A stretch of 55,443 nt of DNA from Ruminococcus sp. (GTDB lineage: Bacteria > Bacillota > Clostridia > Oscillospirales > Acutalibacteraceae): NCBI GenBank assembly GCA_017473775.1, contig JAFUJH010000057.1, positions 1-55,443 of the forward strand, written 5' to 3'. This document shows, piece after piece, positions 23,920 to 34,697 of this stretch. Each line of letters opens with the position of its first letter. Positions within the stretch are counted from its first letter, which is position 1. A program made the position numbers and the translations under genes. The notes beneath the pieces were generated by a model, which was given only the letters and a program-made list of their open reading frames with translations, searched no databases and had not been told where the DNA came from.

Positions 23920-25500
23920 TTATTTTCCGCTGTCACCGTAGTTTGAAAGTACACGGGCTGACGGGTCATTTACATCACAGCCCTTCCAAGACTTGTTAGG
24001 CATCCAGAAATCCAATATCATTTTCCCTTGGTCGGGATAATACTTTTCAAAAATTTCACGGTAAAGTAAAGACTCTTTTGTAAAAGGAGTCGCATGAGTA
24101 TACTTTTTGCATTTCTCCTCATACTCTGCATCCGAATAATAACCTTCTGCGTATTCCTTTAGGTAATCCACCATTGAATGACCTACCGCATCGGAAAATG
24201 CCGCTTTCTCTCGCCACAAAATTTCAGAAGGCAGGTAATCACCCTTCTCAAAGGCATGACGAAGCAGGTATTTTCCCTTGCCGTATTTGTTAAGTTTAAG
24301 TTCCGGGTCTACGGACATAACATACTTAACAAAGTCCAAGTCACCGAAGGGGACTCTTGCCTCCAGAGAATTTACAGAAATACATCTGTCTGCCCTGAGC
24401 ACATCGTACATATGTAACTCTCGTATACGCTTTTCAGCCTCCGCCTGAAAAGCTTTTGAAGAAGGAGCAAAGTCGGTGTATTTATATCCAAACAGCTCAT
24501 CAGAGATTTCACCTGTTAACAGCACACGAATATCTGTTTGCTCGTGAATGGCTTTACAAATAAGATACATACCCATACTGGCTCTTATTGTTGTAATATC
24601 AAATGTACCTAAAAGTTCAACCACTGTTTCCAAAGAGGACAGAACATCATCTTTGGTTATGATAATTTCCCTGTGGTCACTGCCGATATAGTCTGCAACC
24701 TGTTTCGCATATTTAAGGTCTATTGCATCCTCACTCATACCGATGGCAAATGTTTTTATAGGCAGTTTTGAATTTTTAGCCGCAATGGCACACACAAGAG
24801 AAGAATCAAGTCCACCCGAAAGCAGAAAACCTACCTTTGCATCTGCCACAAGTCGTTTTTCAACGCCTGCAACAAGTTTGTCATGTATATTACTACACAC
24901 TTCTTCAAGCCCGTCAGAGCATACTTTATCAGTCTTTGCAATGTCGCAATAGCAAATAAATTCGCCGCCCTTATAAAAATGTCCGGGAGGAAAAGGGATT
25001 ATCTTATCCGTAAGTCCTACAAGGTTTTTAGGCTCGCTTGCAAACAACACGGCACCGCTTTTATCGTATCCATAATACAAAGGACGGATTCCGATAGGGT
25101 CTCTGGCGGCAATATACTCCCCTGTTTCACCGTCATATATTATGCAGGCAAACTCTGCATCAACTTTCTGAAACATATCGGTTCCGCACTCACGGTACAT
25201 GGGCAGTAAAATTTCACAGTCGGACTGACTTTTAAAGTTATATTTTGCTGATAGTTGATTTTTAATTTTTTCAAAGCCGTAAATCTCACCGTTACAAACC
25301 GCAAAACTGCCGTCAAGTTCAAACGGCTGCATACCGCTTGGTGCAAGCCCCATGATGGAAAGTCTGTGAAATCCAAGCAAACCCTTACCTGTATCAATAA
25401 CTCTGCTATCATCAGGTCCGCGGGAAACAGTACGCCTAAAGCCCTTCATAAAGGTCTTAATGTCAGCACCGCTGCCGCAATATCCCATAATAGAACACAT
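23920..25500 (-). CDS. asnB: Asparagine synthase (glutamine-hydrolysing)
   Basis: 526 aa. The start MCSIMGYCG places the nucleophile Cys at position 2 of an Ntn-type class II glutaminase domain (about 1-190). The C-terminal synthetase domain has GFLLSGGLDSSLVCAIAA and later EARVPFGDLDFV. Its ribosome binding site GGGAGGAGC is strong. It follows a perfect terminator-like hairpin, so it may be expressed both by readthrough and from its own start. Confidence 0.97.
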   Translation of the reverse strand: MCSIMGYCGSGADIKTFMKGFRRTVSRGPDDSRVIDTGKGLLGFHRLSIMGLAPSGMQPFELDGSFAVCNGEIYGFEKIKNQLSAKYNFKSQSDCEILLPMYRECGTDMFQKVDAEFACIIYDGETGEYIAARDPIGIRPLYYGYDKSGAVLFASEPKNLVGLTDKIIPFPPGHFYKGGEFICYCDIAKTDKVCSDGLEEVCSNIHDKLVAGVEKRLVADAKVGFLLSGGLDSSLVCAIAAKNSKLPIKTFAIGMSEDAIDLKYAKQVADYIGSDHREIIITKDDVLSSLETVVELLGTFDITTIRASMGMYLICKAIHEQTDIRVLLTGEISDELFGYKYTDFAPSSKAFQAEAEKRIRELHMYDVLRADRCISVNSLEARVPFGDLDFVKYVMSVDPELKLNKYGKGKYLLRHAFEKGDYLPSEILWREKAAFSDAVGHSMVDYLKEYAEGYYSDAEYEEKCKKYTHATPFTKESLLYREIFEKYYPDQGKMILDFWMPNKSWKGCDVNDPSARVLSNYGDSGK

Positions 25501-25529
25501 AAAAATGCTCCTCCCTTAAACTCAAAAAC

Positions 25530-25567
25530 CACAGTAATCAGTGCAGGATTCTGCACTGATTACTGTG
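25530..25567 (-). terminator. Perfect hairpin between the 55-aa ORF and asnB
   Basis: A 17-bp perfect inverted repeat (CACAGTAATCAGTGCAG with a 4-base loop) is followed on the minus strand by GGTTTTTGAGTTT. It probably ends or reduces transcription from the gdhA/glnN/amt section. It is not one of the A-A-N-G-G-Y loop hairpins. Confidence 0.7.
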
Positions 25568-25575
25568 TTATTCAT

Positions 25576-25743
25576 TTAGTCCCAAGTCGTAGTGTTACGC
25601 TTGTATTCGTTTTCTGTTTCTGCCTCGCGTGAAAGGTAGGCCCTCTCATAAAGCGGGTCTGTCTGACTATCCCCTACAAACACTTGTGGGGTGACATCTG
25701 CAAAAGATATACGATAAGCCAAATCTCTATCTGCTCTTTGCAT
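25576..25743 (-). CDS. Hypothetical 55-aa protein between amt and asnB
   Basis: The ATG at 25743 has AAAGGAGAG 6 bases upstream, which decides it over an earlier in-frame ATG. The product begins MQRADRDLAYRISFADVTPQ and is hydrophilic, with Arg/Glu/Tyr-rich sequence and no membrane segment or Cys. No family is recognised. Its place between an ammonium transporter-PII fusion and asparagine synthase suggests a link to nitrogen metabolism, perhaps as a small binding partner, but that is only context. Confidence 0.7.
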   Translation of the reverse strand: MQRADRDLAYRISFADVTPQVFVGDSQTDPLYERAYLSREAETENEYKRNTTTWD

Positions 25744-25775
25744 TATATTCTCTCCTTTCATGGGGTATTTTTTAT

Positions 25776-27506
25776 TTATTCAACATCCTGTAGAGCGTCG
25801 AAACCTTCTTCGCCGGTACGAACCTTTACAACATTTTCAACATCGTAAACGAAAATCTTACCATCTCCGATATGACCTGTATAAAGCACTTTCTTAGCTG
25901 TTTCGATAACAGTTCTGACAGGAACCGCGCTTACTACAATGTCCACTTGAATTTTGGGGATAAGGTTTGCATCGACCTGAGCACCGCGGTAATACTCAGG
26001 CATACCCTTTTGAGTGCCGCATCCCAGAACATGAGATACTGTCATACCCGTGATACCAATGCTCATCATTGCAGCCTTCAGGCTTTCAAATCTGGACTCC
26101 TTACAAATTATCTCTACCTTTGTAATCTTAGGTGTCTCGGAATCTGCTGATGAAGTATCCTTGACGGGAATTGCCTCTGTAACAGGTACATCACCCATAG
26201 GCTCAGCCTCCACACTTGCAGTAGCATAATCGATGCTTTCAACCGTGGGTGCAAAGTCGGGATATGCACGGTTGCCATGCTCTCCCACATCAAGACCGGC
26301 AATCTCCTCTTCGTGTGTAACACGGATACCAATAGTCTTCTTAAGTGCAAACCAAAGAAGTGCGGTAGATGCAAAAACGAATGCGCCTACGGCTACAATA
26401 CCTAACAACTGTGTACCAAGTAACTTAAAGCCGCCACCATAGAAAAGACCGTTCTTTGTAGAAAGTGTTGTCACACCTTCCTTTGCAAACAAACCTATAC
26501 ATATTGTTCCGAATACACCACAGCATAGATGAACGGAAGTAGCACCTACGGGATCATCAACCTTAATACGGTCAAAAAACAAAACTGCCAATACTACAAT
26601 TATGCCTGCAATAGCACCAATTATCAGAGAATCAACGATAGAAATATAAGCACAGCCTCCTGTAATAGCTACCAGACCTGCAAGACAGCCGTTGATTGTC
26701 ATACCCAAATCGGGCTTACCAATAAATATCCATGAGAAAACTGTTGATGTCAGTACAGCCGCAATCGCGGAAGTGTTTGTGGTAAGAAGTATGTGCATTA
26801 CATCGTCGGGGTTCCGGAAACTCATTGTGGAACCGGGGTTAAAACCGAACCAACCAAGCCAAAGAACAAATAAACCTATAACTGCAAGAGACATATTGTG
26901 TCCGGGAATAGCCCTTGGCTTTCCGTCCTTTCCATACTTGCCGATACGAGGTCCGAGGATGATTGCACCTGCAAGAGCCGCCCAACCGCCGAGAGAATGA
27001 ACCACAGTATCGCCGGCAAAATCCATAAAGCCAAGGTCAGCCAGCCAACCGCCGCCCCAAACCCAGTGACCGACGATAGGATAAATAACCAGTGTAAGGA
27101 CAAATGAGAAAATAATAAATGAAACATACTTGATTCTTTCAGCAACTGCACCGGAAACTATGGTTGCCGCAGTTCCGCAGAACACAAGCTGGAAAAAGAA
27201 CTTGCCCCAGAATGGTACATTTGATGTCAGTGTATTCTCATAAGCAGAGAGGTCTGCATTACCTAAAATAAACAGGTTCTCTGTACCTATGAAGGGATTG
27301 TCGCCGCCAAACATAAGGCCCCAGCCTAAAAGCATAAAACCCAGAGAGGAAACAGCGAAAACTATAAAGTTCTTGGAAAGAATATTAACTGTATTTTTTG
27401 ACCTTGCAAAACCTGCTTCAAGGGATGCAAAGCCAAGGTTCATAAAGAATACCAATATAGCTGCGAGAAAAACCCACAGTGTATCAACTATCATTGAGAG
27501 CTCCAA
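25776..27506 (-). CDS. amt: Ammonium transporter with C-terminal PII (GlnB) domain
   Basis: 576 aa. Residues 1-about 410 form an Amt channel with eleven hydrophobic segments; the twin pore histidines are in VVHSLGGWAAL and TSVHLCCGVFG. After an acidic linker of about 40 residues comes a complete PII domain (about 455-570): VEIICKESRFESLKAAM, a T-loop EYYRGAQVDANLIPK, and the C-loop GHIGDGKIFVYDVE. PII normally plugs Amt when nitrogen is ample, so the fusion carries its own regulator. The start is a TTG behind AAAGGAGAG; an ATG four codons later is possible. It lies 37 bases after glnN, in the same operon. Confidence 0.96.
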   Translation of the reverse strand: MELSMIVDTLWVFLAAILVFFMNLGFASLEAGFARSKNTVNILSKNFIVFAVSSLGFMLLGWGLMFGGDNPFIGTENLFILGNADLSAYENTLTSNVPFWGKFFFQLVFCGTAATIVSGAVAERIKYVSFIIFSFVLTLVIYPIVGHWVWGGGWLADLGFMDFAGDTVVHSLGGWAALAGAIILGPRIGKYGKDGKPRAIPGHNMSLAVIGLFVLWLGWFGFNPGSTMSFRNPDDVMHILLTTNTSAIAAVLTSTVFSWIFIGKPDLGMTINGCLAGLVAITGGCAYISIVDSLIIGAIAGIIVVLAVLFFDRIKVDDPVGATSVHLCCGVFGTICIGLFAKEGVTTLSTKNGLFYGGGFKLLGTQLLGIVAVGAFVFASTALLWFALKKTIGIRVTHEEEIAGLDVGEHGNRAYPDFAPTVESIDYATASVEAEPMGDVPVTEAIPVKDTSSADSETPKITKVEIICKESRFESLKAAMMSIGITGMTVSHVLGCGTQKGMPEYYRGAQVDANLIPKIQVDIVVSAVPVRTVIETAKKVLYTGHIGDGKIFVYDVENVVKVRTGEEGFDALQDVE

Positions 27507-27543
27507 AGTAAATCTCTCCTTTCTTCAAAAAATCACAGAATAA

Positions 27544-29640
27544 TTACTTAACACCGAAGAGCAAATCAGCATAAGAGGGATATGGCCAATACTTCTTGGC
27601 TGTGAGAGTTTCCGCCTCATCACATACCGCTCTAAGGTCATTCATCTTGGTAAGAATGATATCGCGAATTGCATTTGCTTCTTCTCCGATGTCATCAACT
27701 GTACTAAGTTCTGCAATAGCTGTCTTTAGTTCATCAGCCTTAACTGCAATCATATCAATTAATACGGAAAGTTTCTTTACAAGTCCGCTTTCATAACCGC
27801 AGGTAATGGTTGAATCCAACGCCTTCTTTGCGGCTGCTGTCTTTGCGATATCCAGCACAAAGGCTTCTACAGCAGGTGCAATCTGAGTATTTGCCATATC
27901 AACCATTGTGTTAGCCTCAATCACAACTGTCTTACAGTAATTTTCCAGCATAATTTCATATCTGGAGTTAAGCTCTGCAACAGTAAACACCTTATGAGAT
28001 GTGAGCATATCTACATTTTTCTTATCAAGAAGATGAGGCATACAGTCGGCGGTTGTGCGATAGTTAAGAAGACCTCTTACCTCGGTGGCCTCCTTAATCC
28101 ATGCATCGTCATAGCCATTGCCGTTAAAGATAATTCTCTTATGGTCCTTAACGGTCTTTTTAATCATCTCGTGAAGAGTTGTTTCAAAGTCCTCTGCAGC
28201 TTCAAGCCTGTCAGCGTAAATCTTCAGGCTTTCTGCAACAGCAGAGTTCAACATAATATTTGCACAGGCTATGCTGTTGGAAGAACCGAGCATTCTGAAC
28301 TCAAACTTGTTGCCTGTAAAGGCAAAAGGTGAAGTGCGGTTACGGTCTGTTGTGTCACGGTTAAACTTGGGCAGAACACTAACTCCAAGTTTCATTTGTG
28401 TCTTTTCAGCATCACAGTAAGGAGTATCGTTTTCAATAGCCTCAAGCACTGCATTAAGTTCGTCACCCAAGAACATAGAAACCACTGCCGGCGGTGCCTC
28501 GTTTGCACCGAGTCTGTGGTCATTTCCTGCTGTTGCAACAGACATTCTCAGAAGATCCTGATAATCGTCAACTGCCTTAATAACTGCACAAAGGAAAAGC
28601 AGGAACTGTGCGTTTTCGTATGGTGTTTCACCGGGAGAAAGAAGGTTTACACCTGTATCTGTAGCCATAGACCAGTTGTTGTGCTTACCACTACCATTTA
28701 CACCAGCAAAAGGCTTTTCGTGGAGAAGACAAACCAAACCGTGCTTTGCAGCAACCTTCTGCATAATTTCCATAGTCAACTGGTTATGGTCGGTTGCAAT
28801 ATTTGTTGTAGTATAGATAGGTGCAAGTTCATGCTGAGCAGGTGCAACCTCGTTATGTTCTGTCTTTGCAAGAATACCCAACTTCCAAAGTTCCTCGTTA
28901 AGCTCCTGCATAAAGGCTGCAACTCTGGGCTTGATAACTCCAAAATAGTGGTCATCCATTTCCTGACCCTTAGGAGGCTTTGCACCAAATAAGGTGCGGC
29001 CTGTAAAACGAAGGTCGGGACGCCGGTCATACATTTCGCGGGTAATAAGGAAGTACTCCTGTTCAGGTCCAACAGAGGTGCGTACACACTTTACTGTGTT
29101 ATTTCCAAACAGCCTGAGTATTCTTAATGCCTGCTTATTAAGGGCTTGCATAGAACGAAGAAGGGGTGTCTTTTTATCCAGCGCCTCGCCTCCATACGAG
29201 CAGAATGCTGTGGGGATACACAGTGTCTTACCCTTGATAAAAGCATAAGATGTAGGGTCCCATGCTGTATATCCTCTTGCCTCAAAGGTAGCCCTCAGAC
29301 CGCCCGAAGGGAATGAAGATGCATCAGGCTCACCCTTGATAAGCTCCTTACCTGAGAACTCCATAATTACTCCACCGTCAGGTGAAGGAGAAATAAAACT
29401 ATCGTGCTTTTCTGCGGTAATTCCTGTCAAAGGCTGAAACCAGTGAGTATAATGTGTAGCACCGTTTGATACTGCCCAATCCTTCATTGCCTCCGCAACT
29501 GCATTTGCAACGCTTAAATCCAGTTTTTCACCTTCATCAATAGTCTTTTTTAGTGATGCATATACCTTAGCAGACAAGGTGGCTTTCATCACTCTGTCAT
29601 CAAAAACCAGGCTTCCAAATAATTCGGGTACTGTAGACAT
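27544..29640 (-). CDS. glnN: Glutamine synthetase type III
   Basis: 698 aa from ATG 29640 (AAGGAG 8 bases upstream), beginning [19 protein letters not shown] as GSIII enzymes do. The glutamate/ATP site motifs are [13 protein letters not shown] and GPEQEYFLI; the long C-terminal helical region is normal for the family. It makes glutamine from glutamate and ammonia. It sits behind an ANTAR-type attenuator and a long RNA helix. A second, unrelated-length GSI gene is at 36688. Confidence 0.97.
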   Translation of the reverse strand: MSTVPELFGSLVFDDRVMKATLSAKVYASLKKTIDEGEKLDLSVANAVAEAMKDWAVSNGATHYTHWFQPLTGITAEKHDSFISPSPDGGVIMEFSGKELIKGEPDASSFPSGGLRATFEARGYTAWDPTSYAFIKGKTLCIPTAFCSYGGEALDKKTPLLRSMQALNKQALRILRLFGNNTVKCVRTSVGPEQEYFLITREMYDRRPDLRFTGRTLFGAKPPKGQEMDDHYFGVIKPRVAAFMQELNEELWKLGILAKTEHNEVAPAQHELAPIYTTTNIATDHNQLTMEIMQKVAAKHGLVCLLHEKPFAGVNGSGKHNNWSMATDTGVNLLSPGETPYENAQFLLFLCAVIKAVDDYQDLLRMSVATAGNDHRLGANEAPPAVVSMFLGDELNAVLEAIENDTPYCDAEKTQMKLGVSVLPKFNRDTTDRNRTSPFAFTGNKFEFRMLGSSNSIACANIMLNSAVAESLKIYADRLEAAEDFETTLHEMIKKTVKDHKRIIFNGNGYDDAWIKEATEVRGLLNYRTTADCMPHLLDKKNVDMLTSHKVFTVAELNSRYEIMLENYCKTVVIEANTMVDMANTQIAPAVEAFVLDIAKTAAAKKALDSTITCGYESGLVKKLSVLIDMIAVKADELKTAIAELSTVDDIGEEANAIRDIILTKMNDLRAVCDEAETLTAKKYWPYPSYADLLFGVK

Positions 29641-29663
29641 AACAAAAACTCCTTCATCATTCA

Positions 29664-29781
29664 GTGTGACTTGAATTGAGTCCGCCACATGTTGTTATTA
29701 GCGAAATCATAAAAATAGAAGGTCTTCTCGACTGTTAAAGAAGCATTTTCCATATTGTGACGAACTCAATTCAAACCACAC
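29664..29781 (-). promoter_or_regulatory. Long inverted repeat in the glnN leader
   Basis: The 26-base arms 29756-29781 and 29664-29689 are inverted repeats with four differences, and in minus-strand RNA all four become G-U pairs, giving an uninterrupted 26-bp helix. It encloses 66 bases that include CTTCT...AGAAG, so a branched structure is possible. The 3' arm ends about 10 bases from the glnN ribosome binding site. Wobble-preserving changes suggest selection on the RNA. Function unknown. Confidence 0.7.
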
Positions 29782-29790
29782 CAAACAGAA

Positions 29791-29842
29791 ATAAATATAA
29801 AGGCGCCTTTAATGATTGAACATTAAAGACGCCTTTGCCTTT
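29791..29842 (-). promoter_or_regulatory. ANTAR-type hairpin and terminator between gdhA and glnN
   Basis: Hairpin AAAGGC-[AAAGGC]-GTCTTT (29825-29842; loop A1, G4) overlaps the 5' arm of a 16-bp terminator stem (29821-29836 with 29799-29814) and a U-rich tail. It follows the gdhA stop by 24 bases and I see no promoter between, so glnN is probably reached by regulated readthrough from gdhA. Confidence 0.78.
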
Positions 29843-29866
29843 TATATAAATATATAAATAAATTTA

Positions 29867-31300
<1,434 letters not shown>

Positions 31301-31309
31301 TTATCGTAG

Positions 31310-31363
31310 GTTCAAAAACATAAGACATCTCCGAGTTATAAATCCCGAAGACACCCTTGCCTT
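31310..31363 (-). promoter_or_regulatory. gdhA leader: first ANTAR-type hairpin and terminator-like stem
   Basis: Hairpin AAGGC-[AAGGGT]-GTCTT (31348-31363) overlaps a 12-bp stem rich in G-U pairs (31344-31355 with 31324-31335) followed by TTATGTTTTTG. It lies about 10 bases downstream of the -10 box. The two modules repeat the same design in tandem. Confidence 0.7.
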
Positions 31364-31372
31364 ACATTGAGC

Positions 31373-31401
31373 ATTATATACCCCTGTTGTTGACTTGTCA
31401 A
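31373..31401 (-). promoter_or_regulatory. gdhA promoter
   Basis: TTGACA (31396-31401), 17-base spacer, TATAAT (31373-31378). The -35 lies within the palindrome GTTGACTTGTCAAC. It is divergent to the glutamate synthase promoter. Confidence 0.88.
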
Positions 31402-31462
31402 CCCCTTTTTGAAATTTTCATTTTTGTTTCCTGCAAAATCCTTTGTTTTTCATCGGTATATC

Positions 31463-31491
31463 TTGACAATTTGCAGGAATAGGTGTATAAT
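31463..31491 (+). promoter_or_regulatory. Glutamate synthase operon promoter
   Basis: TTGACA (31463-31468), 17-base spacer, TATAAT (31486-31491). The start would fall at about 31498, right at the attenuator hairpin. Confidence 0.88.
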
Positions 31492-31498
31492 ACTTTCA

Positions 31499-31570
31499 AA
31501 TGAGCAAAGGCGTTCATTTCATAGCAGACATTTATCTGTTTTGAAATGAATGCCTTTCTTTTTTTCTTTA
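31499..31570 (+). promoter_or_regulatory. ANTAR-type hairpin and terminator before the glutamate synthase genes
   Basis: Hairpin AATGAGC-[AAAGGC]-GTTCATT (31499-31518; 7 bp, loop A1 and G4) overlaps the 5' arm of a 16-bp terminator (31506-31521 with 31542-31557, one G-U) followed by CTTTTTTTTCTTT. The hairpin occupies the 5' end of the RNA, as in the atp-upstream unit. Confidence 0.82.
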
Positions 31571-31658
31571 TATACTATGTTAGCGTAGGGTTTTTGTTTA
31601 CACTGAAACTTAACAAATAACAAAAATCTTATATTTTCACCGAAAGGAAAGAAACAGT

Positions 31659-32753
31659 ATGAAATTAGAAGGTCAAGTGCGAATCCCATCAGGATGTGCT
31701 ATTGCTGCGGTAATTTCTAAAGAAGGCAATAGAATGTCAGGTGAGATGATTACTGATGCCATGAAGCCGATGCACGACCGTTCCAACGGACTTGGCGGCG
31801 GTTTCGCGGGTTATGGCATATATCCTGAACACAAGGATTTTTATGCATTACATATATTTTTTGACCACAGGAGTACCCGCAAGGATTGCGAGGTATTTCT
31901 TAAAGAACGGTTTGAAATAGTAAAATCAGAGATCATACCCACTCGGAAAATACCTGCTATTACAGATGAGCCGATTATATGGAGATATTTTGTATCCCCA
32001 TTGAAATCCGTTCTCACATCCATGCAACTTGACGAAAAAGAATTTGTAGCCCGAACGGTAATGATAATTAATACCGAAATGAAAGGTGCGTATGTATTTT
32101 CCAGCGGCAAAAACATGGGTACATTCAAGGCTGTAGGTTTTCCTGAAGATGTAGGTGTTTTTTACAAATTAGATGAATATGAGGGATATTCCTGGACAGC
32201 CCACGGTCGTTATCCTACTAACACCCCCGGCTGGTGGGGAGGTGCTCATCCTTTTACTCTACTTGACTGGTCAATCGTACATAACGGCGAGATTTCTTCT
32301 TATGACGCCAACCGCCGATTTATTGAAATGTTCGGATATAAATGTACACTCCAAACCGATACCGAGGTTATTACATATATTATGGATTACCTTGTAAGAG
32401 TTCAAGGCTTAACATTAAGTGAAGCGGCAAGTGTTATTGCAGCACCGTTCTGGAGTACTATCGAAAACAAAACCGACCCGGATGATAGAGAAAAGCACAT
32501 CTATCTGCGAACACTGTTCCCGAGTCTGTTAATTACAGGTCCTTTTTCTATTGTTCTGGGTTTCAACGGTGGACTTATGGCACTTAATGACCGCTTGAAG
32601 CTTCGCTCTATGGTTGTAGGTGAAAAGGACGACAAGGTGTTTATTGCCAGCGAGGAAGCGGCTATAAGAACAATGGAGCCAAACGCAGAAAATATCTGGG
32701 CACCTGCAGGCGGAGAACCTGTTATCGTAAAAGTTAAGGATGGTGCATACTAA
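31659..32753 (+). CDS. Glutamate synthase, glutaminase (amidotransferase) subunit
   Basis: 364 aa, class II glutamine amidotransferase domain equivalent to domain 1 of GltB, as a separate protein like the archaeal-type enzymes. The nucleophile is presumably Cys13 in RIPSGCAIAAVISKEG, so N-terminal processing of 12 residues would be needed; WTAHGRYPTNTPGWWGGAHP and IVHNGEISSYDANRRF match the family. It would release ammonia for the FMN core encoded next. Ribosome binding site AAAGGAA; stop and next start overlap (TAATG). Confidence 0.92.
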   Translation: MKLEGQVRIPSGCAIAAVISKEGNRMSGEMITDAMKPMHDRSNGLGGGFAGYGIYPEHKDFYALHIFFDHRSTRKDCEVFLKERFEIVKSEIIPTRKIPAITDEPIIWRYFVSPLKSVLTSMQLDEKEFVARTVMIINTEMKGAYVFSSGKNMGTFKAVGFPEDVGVFYKLDEYEGYSWTAHGRYPTNTPGWWGGAHPFTLLDWSIVHNGEISSYDANRRFIEMFGYKCTLQTDTEVITYIMDYLVRVQGLTLSEAASVIAAPFWSTIENKTDPDDREKHIYLRTLFPSLLITGPFSIVLGFNGGLMALNDRLKLRSMVVGEKDDKVFIASEEAAIRTMEPNAENIWAPAGGEPVIVKVKDGAY

Positions 32754-34258
32754 TGAGTGTGGAATTTATATATCCCGAATTTGAGGTTATAAGAAACGAT
32801 AATCGATGTATTGCCTGCAGAGTATGCGAAAGGCAATGTGCAAATGAGGTACATACATTCGATACTGAAACAGGTCTTATGATAAGCAATGAAACACTTT
32901 GTGTAAACTGTCAGCGTTGTGTTTCTCTCTGCCCTACAAGAGCCCTGAAAATCATAAAAAGCAACTGTACCCTCAGAGAAAATGCTAACTGGCAAAATGA
33001 CACCATTAAGGAAATCTATAAGCAGGCAAACAGCGGCGGTGTTCTTCTGTCTTCAATGGGGAATCCTAATCCCTTACCTGTATATTGGGACAAAATCCTT
33101 ATCAATGCATCTCAGGTAACCAATCCGCCAATCGACCCGTTGCGTGAGCCTATGGAGACAAGGGTGTTCCTTGGTAAAAAGTCAGCAAATATAGAAAGAG
33201 ATGAACACGGTAAACTTAAATATAACCTGTCACCTCAACTTGAACTTTCTATGCCTATAATGTTTTCGGCAATGAGTTATGGTTCTATCAGTTATAACGC
33301 ACACGCTTCTCTTGCCAGAGCTGCAACCGAGTTGGGTATACTTTATAACACCGGTGAAGGCGGTTTACATGAAGATTTCTATTGCTATGGAGATAACACC
33401 ATTGTTCAGGTTGCCTCAGGCAGATTTGGTGTATATGCGGATTATCTCAGCGCAGGTGCTGCCATTGAAATAAAAATGGGTCAGGGTGCAAAACCCGGTA
33501 TCGGAGGTCATCTGCCGGGTGCTAAGATTGTCGGTGATGTATCCCGCACTCGCATGATACCCGAAGGCTCAGATGCAATCTCCCCTGCTCCCCATCACGA
33601 TATTTATTCTATTGAGGACCTACGCCAACTTGTTTTCTCCTTAAAGGAGGCTACCGAATATAAAAAACCTGTTATTGTAAAAGTTGCAGCTGTGCATAAC
33701 ATTGCAGCAATCGCCAGCGGCATTGCCCGCAGCGGTGCAGACATAATTGCAATTGACGGTTTCAGAGGAGGCACAGGTGCCGCACCTACAAGAATCCGCG
33801 ACAATGTAGGCATTCCCATTGAACTTGCGCTGGCATCTGTTGACCAAAGACTCAGAGACGAAGGCATACGCAATAACGTATCTTTGGTTGTGGGCGGAAG
33901 CATACGCAGTGCAGCAGATGTTGTAAAGGCAATCGCCTTAGGTGCTGATGCTTGCTATGTAGCAACTGCCGCTTTGCTTGCACTTGGTTGTCATCTTTGC
34001 CGCACCTGTCAAAGCGGCAAATGTAACTGGGGTATTGCTACGCAAAGACCCGAACTTGTAAAGAGGTTGAACCCTGATATGGGAAGTGTACGACTTATAA
34101 ACCTGATGAACGCCTGGAGACATGAAATCAAAGAACTCATGGGCGGTATGGGTATTAACTCTATCGAATCACTTCGCGGTAACCGTTTGATGCTCAGAGG
34201 CATCGGACTTACCGAAAAAGAACTTGAAATCATGGGAATTTCCCATGCAGGAGAGTGA
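32753..34258 (+). CDS. gltB: Glutamate synthase FMN core with N-terminal ferredoxin domain
   Basis: 501 aa. Residues about 15-70 hold two 4Fe-4S motifs (CIACRVCERQC, CVNCQRCVSLCP). The rest is the FMN-binding glutamate synthase barrel: MGQGAKPGIGGHLPG, AIDGFRGGTGAAPTRIRDN, and the cluster motif CHLCRTCQSGKC. It reduces 2-iminoglutarate to glutamate. The next genes supply electron-transfer and GXGXG parts, making a five-gene split enzyme. Confidence 0.94.
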   Translation: MSVEFIYPEFEVIRNDNRCIACRVCERQCANEVHTFDTETGLMISNETLCVNCQRCVSLCPTRALKIIKSNCTLRENANWQNDTIKEIYKQANSGGVLLSSMGNPNPLPVYWDKILINASQVTNPPIDPLREPMETRVFLGKKSANIERDEHGKLKYNLSPQLELSMPIMFSAMSYGSISYNAHASLARAATELGILYNTGEGGLHEDFYCYGDNTIVQVASGRFGVYADYLSAGAAIEIKMGQGAKPGIGGHLPGAKIVGDVSRTRMIPEGSDAISPAPHHDIYSIEDLRQLVFSLKEATEYKKPVIVKVAAVHNIAAIASGIARSGADIIAIDGFRGGTGAAPTRIRDNVGIPIELALASVDQRLRDEGIRNNVSLVVGGSIRSAADVVKAIALGADACYVATAALLALGCHLCRTCQSGKCNWGIATQRPELVKRLNPDMGSVRLINLMNAWRHEIKELMGGMGINSIESLRGNRLMLRGIGLTEKELEIMGISHAGE

Positions 34259-34262
34259 TAAC

Positions 34263-34691
34263 ATGAAAAGAGTATATGTAAATGAAGAGTGGTGTCTTGG
34301 CTGTCACCTGTGTGAATACAACTGTGCCTTTGCAAATTCAGGATTAAATGACATGGTTAAAGCATTAAAGGGCAAAACTATTTTCCCCAGAATCCACATT
34401 GAAGGCAACGACAAAATTTCCTATGCAGTTTCCTGCCGACACTGCACTGACCCTATTTGCGAAAAAAGTTGCATCGCAGGGGCTATTACCAAGGAAAACG
34501 GCGTGGTATATATCGACCAGAACAAATGCGTCGGCTGTCTTACCTGTATTTTGGTATGTCCCTTCGGTGCACTCTCTCCCAACGAAAACGGAGTTATGCA
34601 AAAATGCGAACTTTGCCTTAATAATTCTTGCGGAGAACCGGCCTGTGTAAAGGGTTGTCCCAACAAAGCGATTGTATACGAAAAGAGGTAA
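34263..34691 (+). CDS. 4Fe-4S ferredoxin subunit of glutamate synthase
   Basis: 142 aa from ATG 34263 (GGAGAG upstream). Four cysteine groups for 4Fe-4S clusters are seen, for example CLGCHLCEYNC, CRHCTDPICEKSC, CVGCLTCILVC and CELC...CGEPACVKGC. This is the HycB/DmsB-like electron carrier type. It probably passes electrons from the flavoprotein encoded next to the FMN core. Confidence 0.9.
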   Translation: MKRVYVNEEWCLGCHLCEYNCAFANSGLNDMVKALKGKTIFPRIHIEGNDKISYAVSCRHCTDPICEKSCIAGAITKENGVVYIDQNKCVGCLTCILVCPFGALSPNENGVMQKCELCLNNSCGEPACVKGCPNKAIVYEKR

Positions 34692-34697
34692 GAGCAA

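Noticed and set aside
25530-25567. ANTAR-type hairpin before asnB
   Set aside because: The palindrome has a 4-base loop without the A1/G4 hexaloop; it is an ordinary terminator-like hairpin.
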